From NCBI GenBank assembly GCA_964532225.1, contig CAZHHM010000002.1, positions 61,686 to 125,685 of the forward strand: a stretch of 64,000 nucleotides of DNA. The letters are read 5' to 3'. Source of the DNA: CAZHHM01 sp964532225. Its GTDB lineage: Bacteria > Margulisbacteria > WOR-1 > JAKLHX01. A model generated the notes under the pieces. That model saw only the letters and a program-made list of their open reading frames with translations, ran no database searches and was not told where the DNA came from. Within the stretch, counting starts at the first letter, position 1, and every line of letters starts with the position of its first letter. A program made the translations under genes and the position numbers. Shown here in pieces: positions 8,184 to 16,388 of the stretch.

Positions 8184-9617
8184 ATGACAACATCAAATCC
8201 CGTGAGGGTAAGGTTCGCCCCGAGCCCGACCGGATATCTCCACGTCGGAGGAGCAAGGACAGCTCTTTACAACTGGCTGTTTGCCAGGAAGAACAAAGGC
8301 GTTTTCATCCTGAGGATCGAGGATACCGACCAGGCAAGGTCCACCAAAGAAGCTACACAGGCGATACTTGACGGAATGTCCTGGCTGGGGATGGACTGGG
8401 ACGAAGGCCCGTTCTTTCAGGCGGAGCGCCTTGACCTTTATAAGGCCGCTGCCGCAAAGCTGCTTGCCGAGGATAAGGCCTATCACTGCTACTGCTCTCC
8501 CGAAGAGCTATCGGCCATGCGCAAGGAGCAGGAATCCAAAAAACAGGCCCCGAAATACGACGGCCGCTGCAGACATCTGACCCCTGAACAAAAAGCCGCC
8601 TTTGAAAAAGAAGGCAGAAAACCAGTCCTCAGGTTCAAGCTGCCGTCTCAGGGCATAACCGTGGTAAAGGACATGATTCACGGCGACGTAAAGTTCAGCA
8701 ACGACCTCCTCGATGACTTCGTCATCTACAAGTCCGACGGATTCCCAACATACAATTTCGCCGTCACCGTTGACGACAACGATATGAAGATCACTCATGT
8801 AATAAGGGGCGACGACCATCTGTCGAACACTCCGAGGCAGGTGCTGCTGTACCAGGCGCTCGGATACGTCATCCCGGTCTTTGCACACATACCGATGATA
8901 CTCGGCAAGGACAAGGCCCGGCTCAGCAAAAGGCACGGAGCAACATCGGTCATAGTTTACAAGGACATGGGATACCTTCCGGAGGCCATGATGAACTATC
9001 TTGCCCGGCTGGGATGGGGTCACGGGGACAAGGAGATATTCACCATAGATGAGCTGATATCTCTTTTCGAAATAGAAAAGGTCAACAAGACCTCGGCGGT
9101 GTTCGACATGGACAAGCTCAACTGGCTGAATGCCAATTACATCCGGCAGAAAAGCGCGGATGAACTGATAGAGCTTACCAGACCTTTCCTTGAGAAAGCA
9201 TACCCTTCTTACGGCAAGAAAGACCCTGTCTGGCTCAAAAAGATGACCGCCGCTTTGCAGGAAAGGCTTAAGACCGTCAACGAATGCGTTGAGCTCTCGG
9301 ATTTCTTTTTCAACGATGAAGTTGCTTTTGACCAGCAGGCTTTCGACAAGCAGCTTAAGGCCGAAGGGGCAAAGGACATCCTGATCAAGTTGGGGGACAA
9401 GCTTTCAGCTGTTTCTCCGTTCACCAAAGAAAATATCGAGCCTGCTTTCCGCGGTCTCGCCGAAGAACTGGGCATAAAGGCCGGAAAGGTCATTCACCCT
9501 GCCCGCGTCGCGCTCACCGGAAGGATGGACTCCCCTCCCATGTTCGACACGACTGAGTTGATCGGTAAAGAGCTTTGTCTGCAAAGGATCGACAGAGCGG
9601 TCGCACTTATCGGCTGA
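8184..9617 (+). CDS. gltX: Glutamyl-tRNA synthetase
   Basis: 477 residues from ATG 8184. It charges tRNA-Glu, and possibly tRNA-Gln in the indirect pathway. Class I signatures are present: RFAPSPTGYLHVGGARTALY (HIGH-type) near the N-terminus and the KMSKS equivalent ARLSKRHGATSV around residue 250. Conserved FILRIEDTDQARS, HVIRGDDHLSNTPRQ and the C-terminal VHPARVALTG-like block (VIHPARVALTGR) are also seen. An upstream extension to 8097 is rejected because family homology begins at TTSNPVRVRF and a promoter sits just before 8184. A tRNA-Glu gene is present at 52.5 kb. Confidence 0.97.
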   Translation: MTTSNPVRVRFAPSPTGYLHVGGARTALYNWLFARKNKGVFILRIEDTDQARSTKEATQAILDGMSWLGMDWDEGPFFQAERLDLYKAAAAKLLAEDKAYHCYCSPEELSAMRKEQESKKQAPKYDGRCRHLTPEQKAAFEKEGRKPVLRFKLPSQGITVVKDMIHGDVKFSNDLLDDFVIYKSDGFPTYNFAVTVDDNDMKITHVIRGDDHLSNTPRQVLLYQALGYVIPVFAHIPMILGKDKARLSKRHGATSVIVYKDMGYLPEAMMNYLARLGWGHGDKEIFTIDELISLFEIEKVNKTSAVFDMDKLNWLNANYIRQKSADELIELTRPFLEKAYPSYGKKDPVWLKKMTAALQERLKTVNECVELSDFFFNDEVAFDQQAFDKQLKAEGAKDILIKLGDKLSAVSPFTKENIEPAFRGLAEELGIKAGKVIHPARVALTGRMDSPPMFDTTELIGKELCLQRIDRAVALIG

Positions 9618-9626
9618 GGCCCCGGC

Positions 9627-10493
9627 TTACAGCTTTCTGCTTACATAGCCTATCGTCTTGTATATCAGCTTTGCAATAGTATAGTCCGCGTACTCGAACC
9701 CGGGCTTGGGGCTCAGCTCCACAAAATCCGCCCCGATAATGCGCCTCTCCTCGGAGACCTTCTTGATTATAGCGAGCGTGAGCTCCCAGCTGAGGCCTCC
9801 CGGCTCAGGGGTGCCTGTGGCCGGGACTATCGACGGGTCAAGGCCGTCGACATCGAAGGTCAGGTACACATTGTTCGACAGCATGTTCACTATCGAGCTT
9901 ATCTTCGAGTGGTCCATTTCGTGGGCGTAGAAGACCTCCCCCGTCATCCCGTTGCCGGCCAGATAATCCCGCTCTTCCCTGTCCTGGCTCCTTATTCCCA
10001 CCTGAACGGCGGGGCACATCTCCCTCACCCTTCTCATGATCGAGGCATGGCTGTGTTTTGAACCGTGATATGAATCGCGAAGGTCGGCATGCGCGTCGAA
10101 CTGAAGGACCGACAGATCATGGAAGCGCTCTTTTGCCGCCTTTACCGGTCCGTACGAGATGGAATGCTCGCCGCCGAGGAATATAGGGAATTTCTGGTCG
10201 GCGAAAAGCTTTTTGGCCGTGTTGTATATGTCCCCGTGAGGTTCTTTTGAAAAGGTGACCGGAGGAAGCGTACAGATCCCGGTCTTCTTGTACGGCTCGC
10301 AATCGAGCTCGATATCATAGTCCTCGACTATCTGTGAGGCTTCAAGAATGGCCTTCGGACCGTTCTTTGTGCCTTTTCCGTAGGAAACGGTCTTTTCGAA
10401 AGGGACCGGGACAATGACTATCTTTGAGCCTTCATAAGCGCTGAATTCCGGTTCTATCTCAAGGAATTTTTTCCACTGCTTTGCCTGTGCCAT
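9627..10493 (-). CDS. speB: Agmatinase / arginase-family ureohydrolase
   Basis: 288 residues from ATG 10493 (MAQAKQWKKFLE). It hydrolyses agmatine to putrescine and urea at a binuclear manganese centre. Metal-binding motifs of the family are GGEHSISYG, LQFDAHADLRDSYHG with SKHSHA, and FDVDGLDPSIVPATGTPEPGG. It ends ADFVELSPKPGFEYADYTIAKL. Agmatinase is favoured over arginase by the SHASIMRR pattern, but substrate cannot be fixed from sequence. The 10493 start is chosen because TAAATT (-10) lies 7 nt upstream with TTGACA at 17 bp. Its 3' end faces gltX. Confidence 0.92.
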   Translation of the reverse strand: MAQAKQWKKFLEIEPEFSAYEGSKIVIVPVPFEKTVSYGKGTKNGPKAILEASQIVEDYDIELDCEPYKKTGICTLPPVTFSKEPHGDIYNTAKKLFADQKFPIFLGGEHSISYGPVKAAKERFHDLSVLQFDAHADLRDSYHGSKHSHASIMRRVREMCPAVQVGIRSQDREERDYLAGNGMTGEVFYAHEMDHSKISSIVNMLSNNVYLTFDVDGLDPSIVPATGTPEPGGLSWELTLAIIKKVSEERRIIGADFVELSPKPGFEYADYTIAKLIYKTIGYVSRKL

Positions 10494-10500
10494 AATCATT

Positions 10501-10529
10501 AATTTAGTATCTGTATACAATATTGTCAA
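10501..10529 (-). promoter_or_regulatory. Promoter of speB
   Basis: Minus strand: consensus -35 TTGACA at 10524-10529, 17 bp spacer, -10 TAAATT at 10501-10506, then 7 nt to ATG. The expected transcript has no leader or a single base. Confidence 0.75.
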
Positions 10530-10543
10530 CAGTGAGCGCTGGT

Positions 10544-10572
10544 TTGAAAGCGGTTCCTGTATATGGTATCCT
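10544..10572 (+). promoter_or_regulatory. Promoter of the rpsA operon
   Basis: -35 TTGAAA at 10544-10549, 17 bp spacer, -10 TATCCT at 10567-10572. Unlike most promoters here it gives a leader of about 16 nt holding GGAGG, 8 nt before GTG at 10595. It is back-to-back with the speB promoter. Confidence 0.7.
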
Positions 10573-10594
10573 TTGTTTATCGGAGGGAAAAATC

Positions 10595-12049
10595 GTGGAA
10601 GAAATCAACAAGACAGACCAGACCGAACTGAAAGGCACATCCTTCAATTCGGCTAAAGGCTCGGGCGATATGTCCGAGCTGGACGCGCTCATCAACGAAA
10701 CGCTCAGCGAGAACAAGGTAGCTCCAAAAGAAAAAACACAGGTAGTGGACGAGGCGTCATTTTCGGCACATAAGATCTCCTCGGAGAACCAGCTCAAGAC
10801 CGAAATGCCCAAGCAGGACCCCAGGGCCGTATATCAGAGCCTCAAACATGAAGTAAAAAAAGAGGAGCCTTCCGCCCCGAAAGAAGCCGCTCCGGCTACG
10901 GAAAAGAAGACGGACACCTATAGCGACACTTTTAAGCAGTATAAGTCGGGCGATATCATCATCGGAACAGTGGAAAAGGTGGACCAGCAGGGAGCCCTCG
11001 TCAACATCAACTATAAGTCCGACGGTTTTATCGACGCTAAAGAGTTCGAGGGACGGACGCTAAAGGCCGGGGACAAGATCCATGTGTTCATCGATGCGCT
11101 TTCGACAAAAGAAGGCTATGTTGCCCTGTCGCTAAAAAAGGCCGAGTACGAGGCAAGGTGGCATGAGGCTTATGAAGCGTTCAAAAAACGCACAACGATA
11201 GAGGTCAAGGTCACTTCTGCGGTCGCAGGGGGGCTTGTTGTGGATTACAGAGGGCTCAGGGCATTTGTTCCCGCCTCCCACGTCCTCAAGCCGAAGGAGT
11301 CCCAGCTTAACGATTTCGTGGGCAAAACTTTGCCCGTAAAGGTGATCGAGGTCGACAAAAGGCGCAGCAAGGTCATTATGTCGAACAGGTTCGGGGCCGT
11401 TGAAAAGGAGAAGGCTGACAAAGAAAAGCTCCTTGAAAATATCGAGGTCGGACAGGTCCTAAAAGGACGGGTCTCAAGCGTGAAAAAATTCGGGGTATTC
11501 GTCAACCTTGACGGTGTCGAAGGCCTTGTGCACATCAACGACCTGTCATGGAAAAGGGTCGTGGACCCGTCATCAGTGGTCTCTCTGGGACAGGAGCTGG
11601 AGGTCTTTGTGCTCGGCGTTGATAAGATCACAAAAAAGATATCGCTCGGGCTTAAGCAGCTGCAGCCTGATCCGTGGGCGACCGCCGGTGAAAAGTACCG
11701 AGTCGGACAGACAGTACAGGCAAAGGTGCTCCGTCTGGCAAAGTTCGGGGCTTTCGCCGAGGTCGAAGAAGGCATAGAGGGCCTTATCCATATCTCCGAG
11801 CTTTCGACCAAACAGGTCCAGGCCCCGTCGGATGCCGTTAAGCCGGGGGACATCGTGAGCGCAAAGATACTGAGAGTGATACCTGAAGAACAGAAGATCG
11901 GCCTTTCTATCAGGGAAGCCGAACTTGAAGAAGAAAAAAAGAAGCTTAAAGAGGTCCAGGCCTCTACTGCCCCTCAAAGCGTGACCATAGGGGACACTAT
12001 ATCGGAAGAGCTTAAAGCAAAGCTTACCGGAGAAAATGAGCTTTCTTAA
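10595..12049 (+). CDS. rpsA: 30S ribosomal protein S1-like, four S1 domains
   Basis: 484 residues. A charged, low-complexity N-terminal region of about 105 residues is followed by four S1 RNA-binding domains. They start near YKSGDIIIGTVEKV, TIEVKVTSAVAGG, VGQVLKGRVSSVKKFG and VGQTVQAKVLRLAKFG. The last two carry the canonical GVFVNLDGVEGLVHIN and GAFAEVEEGIEGLIHISEL. Four domains resemble S1 of Gram-positive and cyanobacterial-type organisms rather than the six-domain enterobacterial protein. GTG 10595 is chosen because GGAGG precedes it; an upstream in-frame ATG at 10523 would lie before the promoter. The 3' end overlaps pyrF. Confidence 0.93.
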   Translation: MEEINKTDQTELKGTSFNSAKGSGDMSELDALINETLSENKVAPKEKTQVVDEASFSAHKISSENQLKTEMPKQDPRAVYQSLKHEVKKEEPSAPKEAAPATEKKTDTYSDTFKQYKSGDIIIGTVEKVDQQGALVNINYKSDGFIDAKEFEGRTLKAGDKIHVFIDALSTKEGYVALSLKKAEYEARWHEAYEAFKKRTTIEVKVTSAVAGGLVVDYRGLRAFVPASHVLKPKESQLNDFVGKTLPVKVIEVDKRRSKVIMSNRFGAVEKEKADKEKLLENIEVGQVLKGRVSSVKKFGVFVNLDGVEGLVHINDLSWKRVVDPSSVVSLGQELEVFVLGVDKITKKISLGLKQLQPDPWATAGEKYRVGQTVQAKVLRLAKFGAFAEVEEGIEGLIHISELSTKQVQAPSDAVKPGDIVSAKILRVIPEEQKIGLSIREAELEEEKKKLKEVQASTAPQSVTIGDTISEELKAKLTGENELS

Positions 12050-12821
12050 ACTTCTTGACGGCGCTGCCGACCGTAACGATAGCCTTCTGTGCGTAGGCCT
12101 TGATATCGATCTTTCAAGGCTGCCTTCAGAGCTCCTCAACTCAGAGGACCCTATATTCTCTTTCAACCGAACGGTCATAGACAGCACAAAGGACTACGTC
12201 TGCGCCTATAAGCCGAACATAGCCTTCTACGAGATGTACGGTGTTTACGGCCTCACTGCCCTCATAAAGACGATCGAGTATATCCCGGAGGACATCCCCG
12301 TAATACTTGACGCTAAAAGGGGCGATGTGGGACACACTGCTCAGGCCTATGCCAAAAGTATATTCGAGATATACAAGGCCGATTCGACCACGATAAACCC
12401 TTATATGGGATACGATTCGGTAAAGCCTTTCACCGAATACAAGGAAAAAGGCATTTTCATCCTCTGCCTGACCTCCAATATGGGATACAAGGATTTTCAG
12501 AACGCGGAAGAGGACACAGTGCCTCTGTACAAACATGTCGCAACACATGTGAAAGAATGGGACATCTACGGCAACTGCGGGCTGGTCGTCGGAGCTACCA
12601 ATGCCGAGCAGCTTAAGGAGATACGCGAGATCGCCGGAGATATGCCCATACTCATCCCGGGCGTGGGAGCACAGGGCGGAGACCTTGAGCACTCAGTGAA
12701 ATACGGAGTAACAAAAAAAGGCAACCGGGCGGTGATCAACAGTTCGAGGGGGATAATCTACGCTAAAGACCCGGGCAAGGCCGCAAAAGAGCTCCGCGAC
12801 GAGATCAATAAGTACAGATAG
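12036..12821 (+). CDS. pyrF: Orotidine 5'-phosphate decarboxylase, type 2
   Basis: 261 residues. It decarboxylates OMP to UMP, the last step of pyrimidine synthesis. The type 2 family (longer, as in actinobacteria and Myxococcus) is shown by LCVGLDIDLSRLP, YKPNIAFYEMYG, the catalytic VILDAKRGDVGHTAQAYA, INPYMGYDSV and IPGVGAQGGDL. Its ATG lies inside the last codons of rpsA (14 nt overlap, other frame), so translation is coupled. Its 3' end overlaps trpA on the opposite strand by 17 nt. Confidence 0.96.
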   Translation: MSFLKLLDGAADRNDSLLCVGLDIDLSRLPSELLNSEDPIFSFNRTVIDSTKDYVCAYKPNIAFYEMYGVYGLTALIKTIEYIPEDIPVILDAKRGDVGHTAQAYAKSIFEIYKADSTTINPYMGYDSVKPFTEYKEKGIFILCLTSNMGYKDFQNAEEDTVPLYKHVATHVKEWDIYGNCGLVVGATNAEQLKEIREIAGDMPILIPGVGAQGGDLEHSVKYGVTKKGNRAVINSSRGIIYAKDPGKAAKELRDEINKYR

Positions 12822-13581
12822 CCTTCTTCAGCGAAGAAACGAACCTTCCGGCATTCTTCAAGTTCTTTATCAGCGCGCTTCCGACTATAACGCCATCCGC
12901 GTATCCGGACGCTTCCTTAGCGTGCGCCGGCGTCGAGATGCCGAAACCTACGGCGATCGGCTTGTCGGAATATTTCCTGATCTTTCTGACGCTGCCCTTG
13001 ATCGAATCGGAAAGCTTTGCACGGACCCCGGTAGTGCCGGTGGTCGAAACAAGGTAAATGAAACCGGACGATGCTTTTACCGCCATCTTCACTCTGCTCT
13101 CCGGCGTGTTGGGAGCAACGAGGAATATCATATCGAGGCCTCTTTTACCGGCTTCCGTCCTCACCTCCCCTGCCTCTTCGGGCGGCAGGTCAGGCAGTAT
13201 CAGCCCGTCAGCTCCTGCGTTCGAAGCTTCTGCCATGAACTTCTTTACACCATATGAGAAAACAATATTGCAGCTCGTCATAAATATAATTGGTAAAGAG
13301 GTCTTTTTTCTTAGTCTCTTTACTAAACTTATGGACCCTGCCGCCCCCATTCCCCGTTCCCCATTCCCTATTCCCCTCTTAATTGCTCTACTTGCCGCCT
13401 CCACTATCACAGGCCCGTCAGCGATCGAGTCCGAGAAGGGAATGCCTATCTCTACGATATCAGCGCCGCTCTTTTCAAGTTCAAGCACAAGCTTTTCGGT
13501 AAAAGAAAGCGAAGGGTCGCCGGCCATGATGAAGGTTATTAGGGCTTTCCCGTTCTTAAAGGCCCCGGAAATGCGTGACAT
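12805..13581 (-). CDS. trpA: Tryptophan synthase alpha chain
   Basis: 258 residues. It cleaves indole-3-glycerol phosphate to indole and G3P, normally in complex with TrpB, which is not in this window. Landmarks: FIMAGDPSLSFTEKLV, VEIGIPFSDSIADGPVIVEA with catalytic Glu and Asp, LILPDLPPEEA, and VSTTGTTGVRAKL followed by VGFGISTPAHAK. Around residues 69-77 there is an extra Gly/Arg-rich insert (GIGNGERGMGAAGS) encoded by a simple repeat at 13349-13377. The gene stands alone, away from trpC-trpF. ATG 13581 lies 6 nt after TATAAT, suggesting a leaderless mRNA. Confidence 0.95.
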   Translation of the reverse strand: MSRISGAFKNGKALITFIMAGDPSLSFTEKLVLELEKSGADIVEIGIPFSDSIADGPVIVEAASRAIKRGIGNGERGMGAAGSISLVKRLRKKTSLPIIFMTSCNIVFSYGVKKFMAEASNAGADGLILPDLPPEEAGEVRTEAGKRGLDMIFLVAPNTPESRVKMAVKASSGFIYLVSTTGTTGVRAKLSDSIKGSVRKIRKYSDKPIAVGFGISTPAHAKEASGYADGVIVGSALIKNLKNAGRFVSSLKKAICTY

Positions 13582-13587
13582 AGGAAG

Positions 13588-13596
13588 ATTATAGCA
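13588..13596 (-). promoter_or_regulatory. Extended -10 promoter of trpA, leaderless configuration
   Basis: Minus strand TGC-TATAAT is followed by 6 nt and ATG. The upstream DNA is a pyrimidine-rich tract on this strand, so no -35 is recognisable. Confidence 0.68.
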
Positions 13597-13785
13597 GAGA
13601 AGGGATGGAGGGGATGGAAGAGCAGTAAGGCAGAAGGGTTAGAGGGGAAACAAGGGAAATAAGGGTTAGATGGGAGAAGGGGGAAAAGGGGAAGATGGGA
13701 GAGACGGGAACAGAAAGACCCCTTTTATCCCCTATTTCTCTTATTTCCCTTTCCCCTTTCTCCACATCCACCTCATCCATCCCTT
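13597..13785. repeat. Purine tract facing pyrimidine tract, imperfect inverted repeat
   Basis: About 115 bp almost wholly purine (G/A runs such as GGGATGGAGGGGATGG) is followed by about 70 bp almost wholly pyrimidine. The outer parts are roughly inverted copies, for example GAAGGGATGGA near the left end and TCCATCCCTTC near the right. It lies between the GT9 gene and trpA, so it could end GT9 transcription or form an H-DNA or cruciform structure. Short ORFs in it have biased composition and are not genes. Confidence 0.6.
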
Positions 13786-15083
13786 CATTCCCTTTGTTTC
13801 ATATCGGGCAGCTTCCCTTCCTGAACATTCTTCTCGATAAAGTCCATCACTTCTTCCGGCATGAGCTCTGTCAAACAAGGGACTTTGTCATTGCAAGCCT
13901 TGTGGAACTCCTGTTTTTCGTAGCAATTGCTGCAGGGCATTTCATGCCTTACAGCAAGATGCTGGTACCCCCAAGGAGCGACATCATACGGGTCGGTAGG
14001 GCCGAATATTGTGATAACCGGGGTCCTTACAGCAGCAGAGACATGCGCCAGACCGGAATCATTGCTGATCATCAGGGCGCATCGTTTGATTATTGCCGCC
14101 GTTTCCATGATGCCGAATCCTTCAACTATGATCGCCCCCGGGACCAACGAAGCGAACCTGTCCACTTCTCCGTTCTCATTAGGTCCTCTGAAAATAAATG
14201 GACGGACGTTCGGATATCTGGCAGTCATCATTTTTCCTAGACTTATAAAATGATCTGACGGCCATCGCTTGAACTCGGCACTCCCTGCACCGCTCCCCAT
14301 ATGAAAACCGATATAATAATCATTTCTTGACCCTTCTATTCCCAAAAGGAACTTATCGGCAGCGGCATTCTGCTCTTCGGAAATATTCAGTGATGTCTCG
14401 ATCTCACCAACCACTTCTTCTCCTATGTCAGAAAGAGAGGTGCCAGTAATGACAGAAAGATTCTTGAGCACTCTGTGGTAGCAGATCGGCATTTTAGTGT
14501 TTTCGTTGTTAAGGAAAGCAAGCAGATCATCACACCCCACCTCCCCTACTCGATACTTCACCCCTGCGAAGAAAGAAAGCAATCGGCTCCTGACAGTAGA
14601 CCCGGAAGTGTCCATGACGCTAAGATCAAAGCGTTTAAAAGCAACACGCGCCCAGAATATGACCGGATCCAGCCAGAATAGGCCTCTGCCTTTTTTTATC
14701 GTTCCTGTTAAACAAGGGTTGCTCTCCATAATTTCTCGAGTTCTTTCGCTAACGACCGCGTAGATCGCGGCTTCGGGAAATCTCTGATGAAGTTGTTCGA
14801 TGACCGGTGTTTGCATCACCCCATCTCCTAGACCCATCTTCGCCCAGTAAAGTATCTTCTTTACATTAAGCGTATTGATGTCAGCGCGTTCGTTAGCCGC
14901 TCTTATGACAGCTCTGAAAACTGGATTGTCGAAAAGAGTGCTCAGCATCCTTCTTTTTGCGGTCATTTCAACAGCGTAGTTCTGACGCGTATAAATTGGC
15001 AGCTGGCGGTCCGCAGGGACTTTTCTCACAAATAATTGTTGGGAACGCCTTGCAGATCTTGCTTGTATAGACGGAAGAGCCAT
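13785..15083 (-). CDS. Glycosyltransferase family 9 (heptosyltransferase-like)
   Basis: 432 residues. The GT-B N-terminal domain begins near residue 74 with ILYWAKMGLGDGVMQTPVIEQL, the acceptor-side loop typical of ADP-heptose:LPS heptosyltransferases. The nucleotide-sugar domain has YIGFHMGSGAGSAEFKRWP and the family hallmark ISNDSGLAHVSAAVRTPVITIFGPT. A cysteine cluster follows (HEMPCSNCYEKQEFHKACNDKVPC), also common in GT9. The first 70 residues are a basic extension with no recognised fold; ATGs at codons 40 and 46 are alternative starts. It probably adds a sugar to lipopolysaccharide or a glycan at the inner membrane; donor and acceptor are unknown. Confidence 0.85.
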   Translation of the reverse strand: MALPSIQARSARRSQQLFVRKVPADRQLPIYTRQNYAVEMTAKRRMLSTLFDNPVFRAVIRAANERADINTLNVKKILYWAKMGLGDGVMQTPVIEQLHQRFPEAAIYAVVSERTREIMESNPCLTGTIKKGRGLFWLDPVIFWARVAFKRFDLSVMDTSGSTVRSRLLSFFAGVKYRVGEVGCDDLLAFLNNENTKMPICYHRVLKNLSVITGTSLSDIGEEVVGEIETSLNISEEQNAAADKFLLGIEGSRNDYYIGFHMGSGAGSAEFKRWPSDHFISLGKMMTARYPNVRPFIFRGPNENGEVDRFASLVPGAIIVEGFGIMETAAIIKRCALMISNDSGLAHVSAAVRTPVITIFGPTDPYDVAPWGYQHLAVRHEMPCSNCYEKQEFHKACNDKVPCLTELMPEEVMDFIEKNVQEGKLPDMKQRE

Positions 15084-15128
15084 TACCTATTTATCGTAAA
15101 TAAATGAAAAAGATTTCAGGCCGTGAGG

Positions 15129-16373
15129 TCAGGCTTTCGCGGAAATATCGTACCGGCCGGACGAGCTTACTACCGCATTTACCAGCATTCCCGGTTTAAG
15201 AGGCTTTTTAGATCTGAGAAAGACCTTCCCGTCTATCTCCGGCGCGTCCCTGTAGGACCTGCCGTAGTATGAAGCGCCTTTCTTGCCCTCTATCAGCACC
15301 TCCAGCTTTTTGCCGATAAAAGACCTGTTCAGCTCTTTGGATATCCTCGCCTGTATCCCCATCAACTCCTTAATTCTTTCCTTCTTATCCTTATCCTTAA
15401 CCTGCCCCTTCATCTTTGCCGCCGGGGTCCCCTCTTCCCTGCTGTAGGGAAAAGCTCCCAGCCTGTCGAACCAGGCCCTCTTCACGAAGTCCTTCAGCTC
15501 GTTGAAGTCCTTGGCGGATTCTCCCGGGAACCCCACTATAACCGAGGTCCTTATCGCTATGCCGGGTATACGGGTCCTTAGTTTGAGAATAAGCTCCTCA
15601 AGGTCCTTTCGTGAGTACTTCCTGTTCATTGCTTTCAAAATGCGGTCGCTTGCATGCTGAACAGGCAGGTCAATGTATTTCACTATCTTCTTTTCTTTTG
15701 CGATGACATCGATGACCTTATCGGTAAGATGATAAGGATGAGAGTACATGACCCTTATCCATTTCACTCCTTTGATCCGTGCGGTCTTTTTCAGTATCTC
15801 TGGAAAATCCGGATGCGCTGTAGTGTCCTGAGCGACAAAGATGATCTCCTTCACCCCTCTTTTAGAGAGCCATTTCACCTCTTTCAGGACATCGGCCACG
15901 GTTCTTGTCCGCAAACGGCCCCTTATGGATGGGATCAGGCAGTATGCGCAGAGATTATTGCAGCCTTCGGATATCTTCACGTAAGCGAACCACGGCTGCG
16001 TCGCTTTTATCCTCGGCTCTTCACAGTTGTAAAGCTTAATACTGTCGACCACCCCGTCTATATTTTCTAATATCTTCCCTTCCTTAACTTTTGCCTTTTG
16101 ACCTTTGCCTTTTGACTTAAGATACTTCGGCAAACACCCTGCAACCAGCAACTGCCCGCATTTGCCTTTTCCCTTCCACGCGGACATCTCTTCAATGACA
16201 GCAAGTGATTCTTCCCTGGCCGACTTAAGGAATGAGCATGTGTTCACTATGATGGTATCAGCATCGGAGGGATCGCTGGTCAGCTCGTAGCCTTCCATCC
16301 TGAGGTTCCCCATGATGACTTCGCTGTCGGTGAGGTTCTTTGGGCATCCGAGGCTTACGATGTGGGCTTTCAC
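15129..16373 (-). CDS. rimO: Ribosomal protein S12 methylthiotransferase RimO
   Basis: 414 residues. It is a radical-SAM enzyme that adds a methylthio group to an aspartate of ribosomal protein S12. The N-terminal UPF0004 domain has VSLGCPKNLTDSEVIMG and IIVNTCSFLKSA. The radical-SAM cluster motif is KISEGCNNLCAYCLIPSIRG. VGFPGES and a TRAM domain (last about 65 residues, with KKLEVLIEG) complete the family layout. Near residues 85-98 a lysine/glycine-rich stretch (KSKGKGQKAKVKEG) is encoded by a TTTTGAC/TTTTGCC repeat and looks like an insertion. GTG 16373 lies 6 nt after TATAAT; the promoter overlaps the end of the GH26 gene. Confidence 0.95.
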   Translation of the reverse strand: MKAHIVSLGCPKNLTDSEVIMGNLRMEGYELTSDPSDADTIIVNTCSFLKSAREESLAVIEEMSAWKGKGKCGQLLVAGCLPKYLKSKGKGQKAKVKEGKILENIDGVVDSIKLYNCEEPRIKATQPWFAYVKISEGCNNLCAYCLIPSIRGRLRTRTVADVLKEVKWLSKRGVKEIIFVAQDTTAHPDFPEILKKTARIKGVKWIRVMYSHPYHLTDKVIDVIAKEKKIVKYIDLPVQHASDRILKAMNRKYSRKDLEELILKLRTRIPGIAIRTSVIVGFPGESAKDFNELKDFVKRAWFDRLGAFPYSREEGTPAAKMKGQVKDKDKKERIKELMGIQARISKELNRSFIGKKLEVLIEGKKGASYYGRSYRDAPEIDGKVFLRSKKPLKPGMLVNAVVSSSGRYDISAKA

Positions 16374-16379
16374 ATAATG

Positions 16380-16388
16380 ATTATATCA
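16380..16388 (-). promoter_or_regulatory. Extended -10 promoter of rimO, leaderless configuration
   Basis: Minus strand TGA-TATAAT, 6 nt, then GTG. The TGA of the promoter is also the stop codon of the upstream GH26 gene. Confidence 0.68.

Noticed and set aside
10523..10594. Longer rpsA amino terminus from ATG 10523
   Set aside because: It would begin upstream of the -35/-10 elements and lacks a ribosome site; GTG 10595 has GGAGG.
13589..14240. ORFs within and beside the purine/pyrimidine tract
   Set aside because: Low-complexity translation (Ser/Pro/Leu) and antisense overlap with the GT9 gene.
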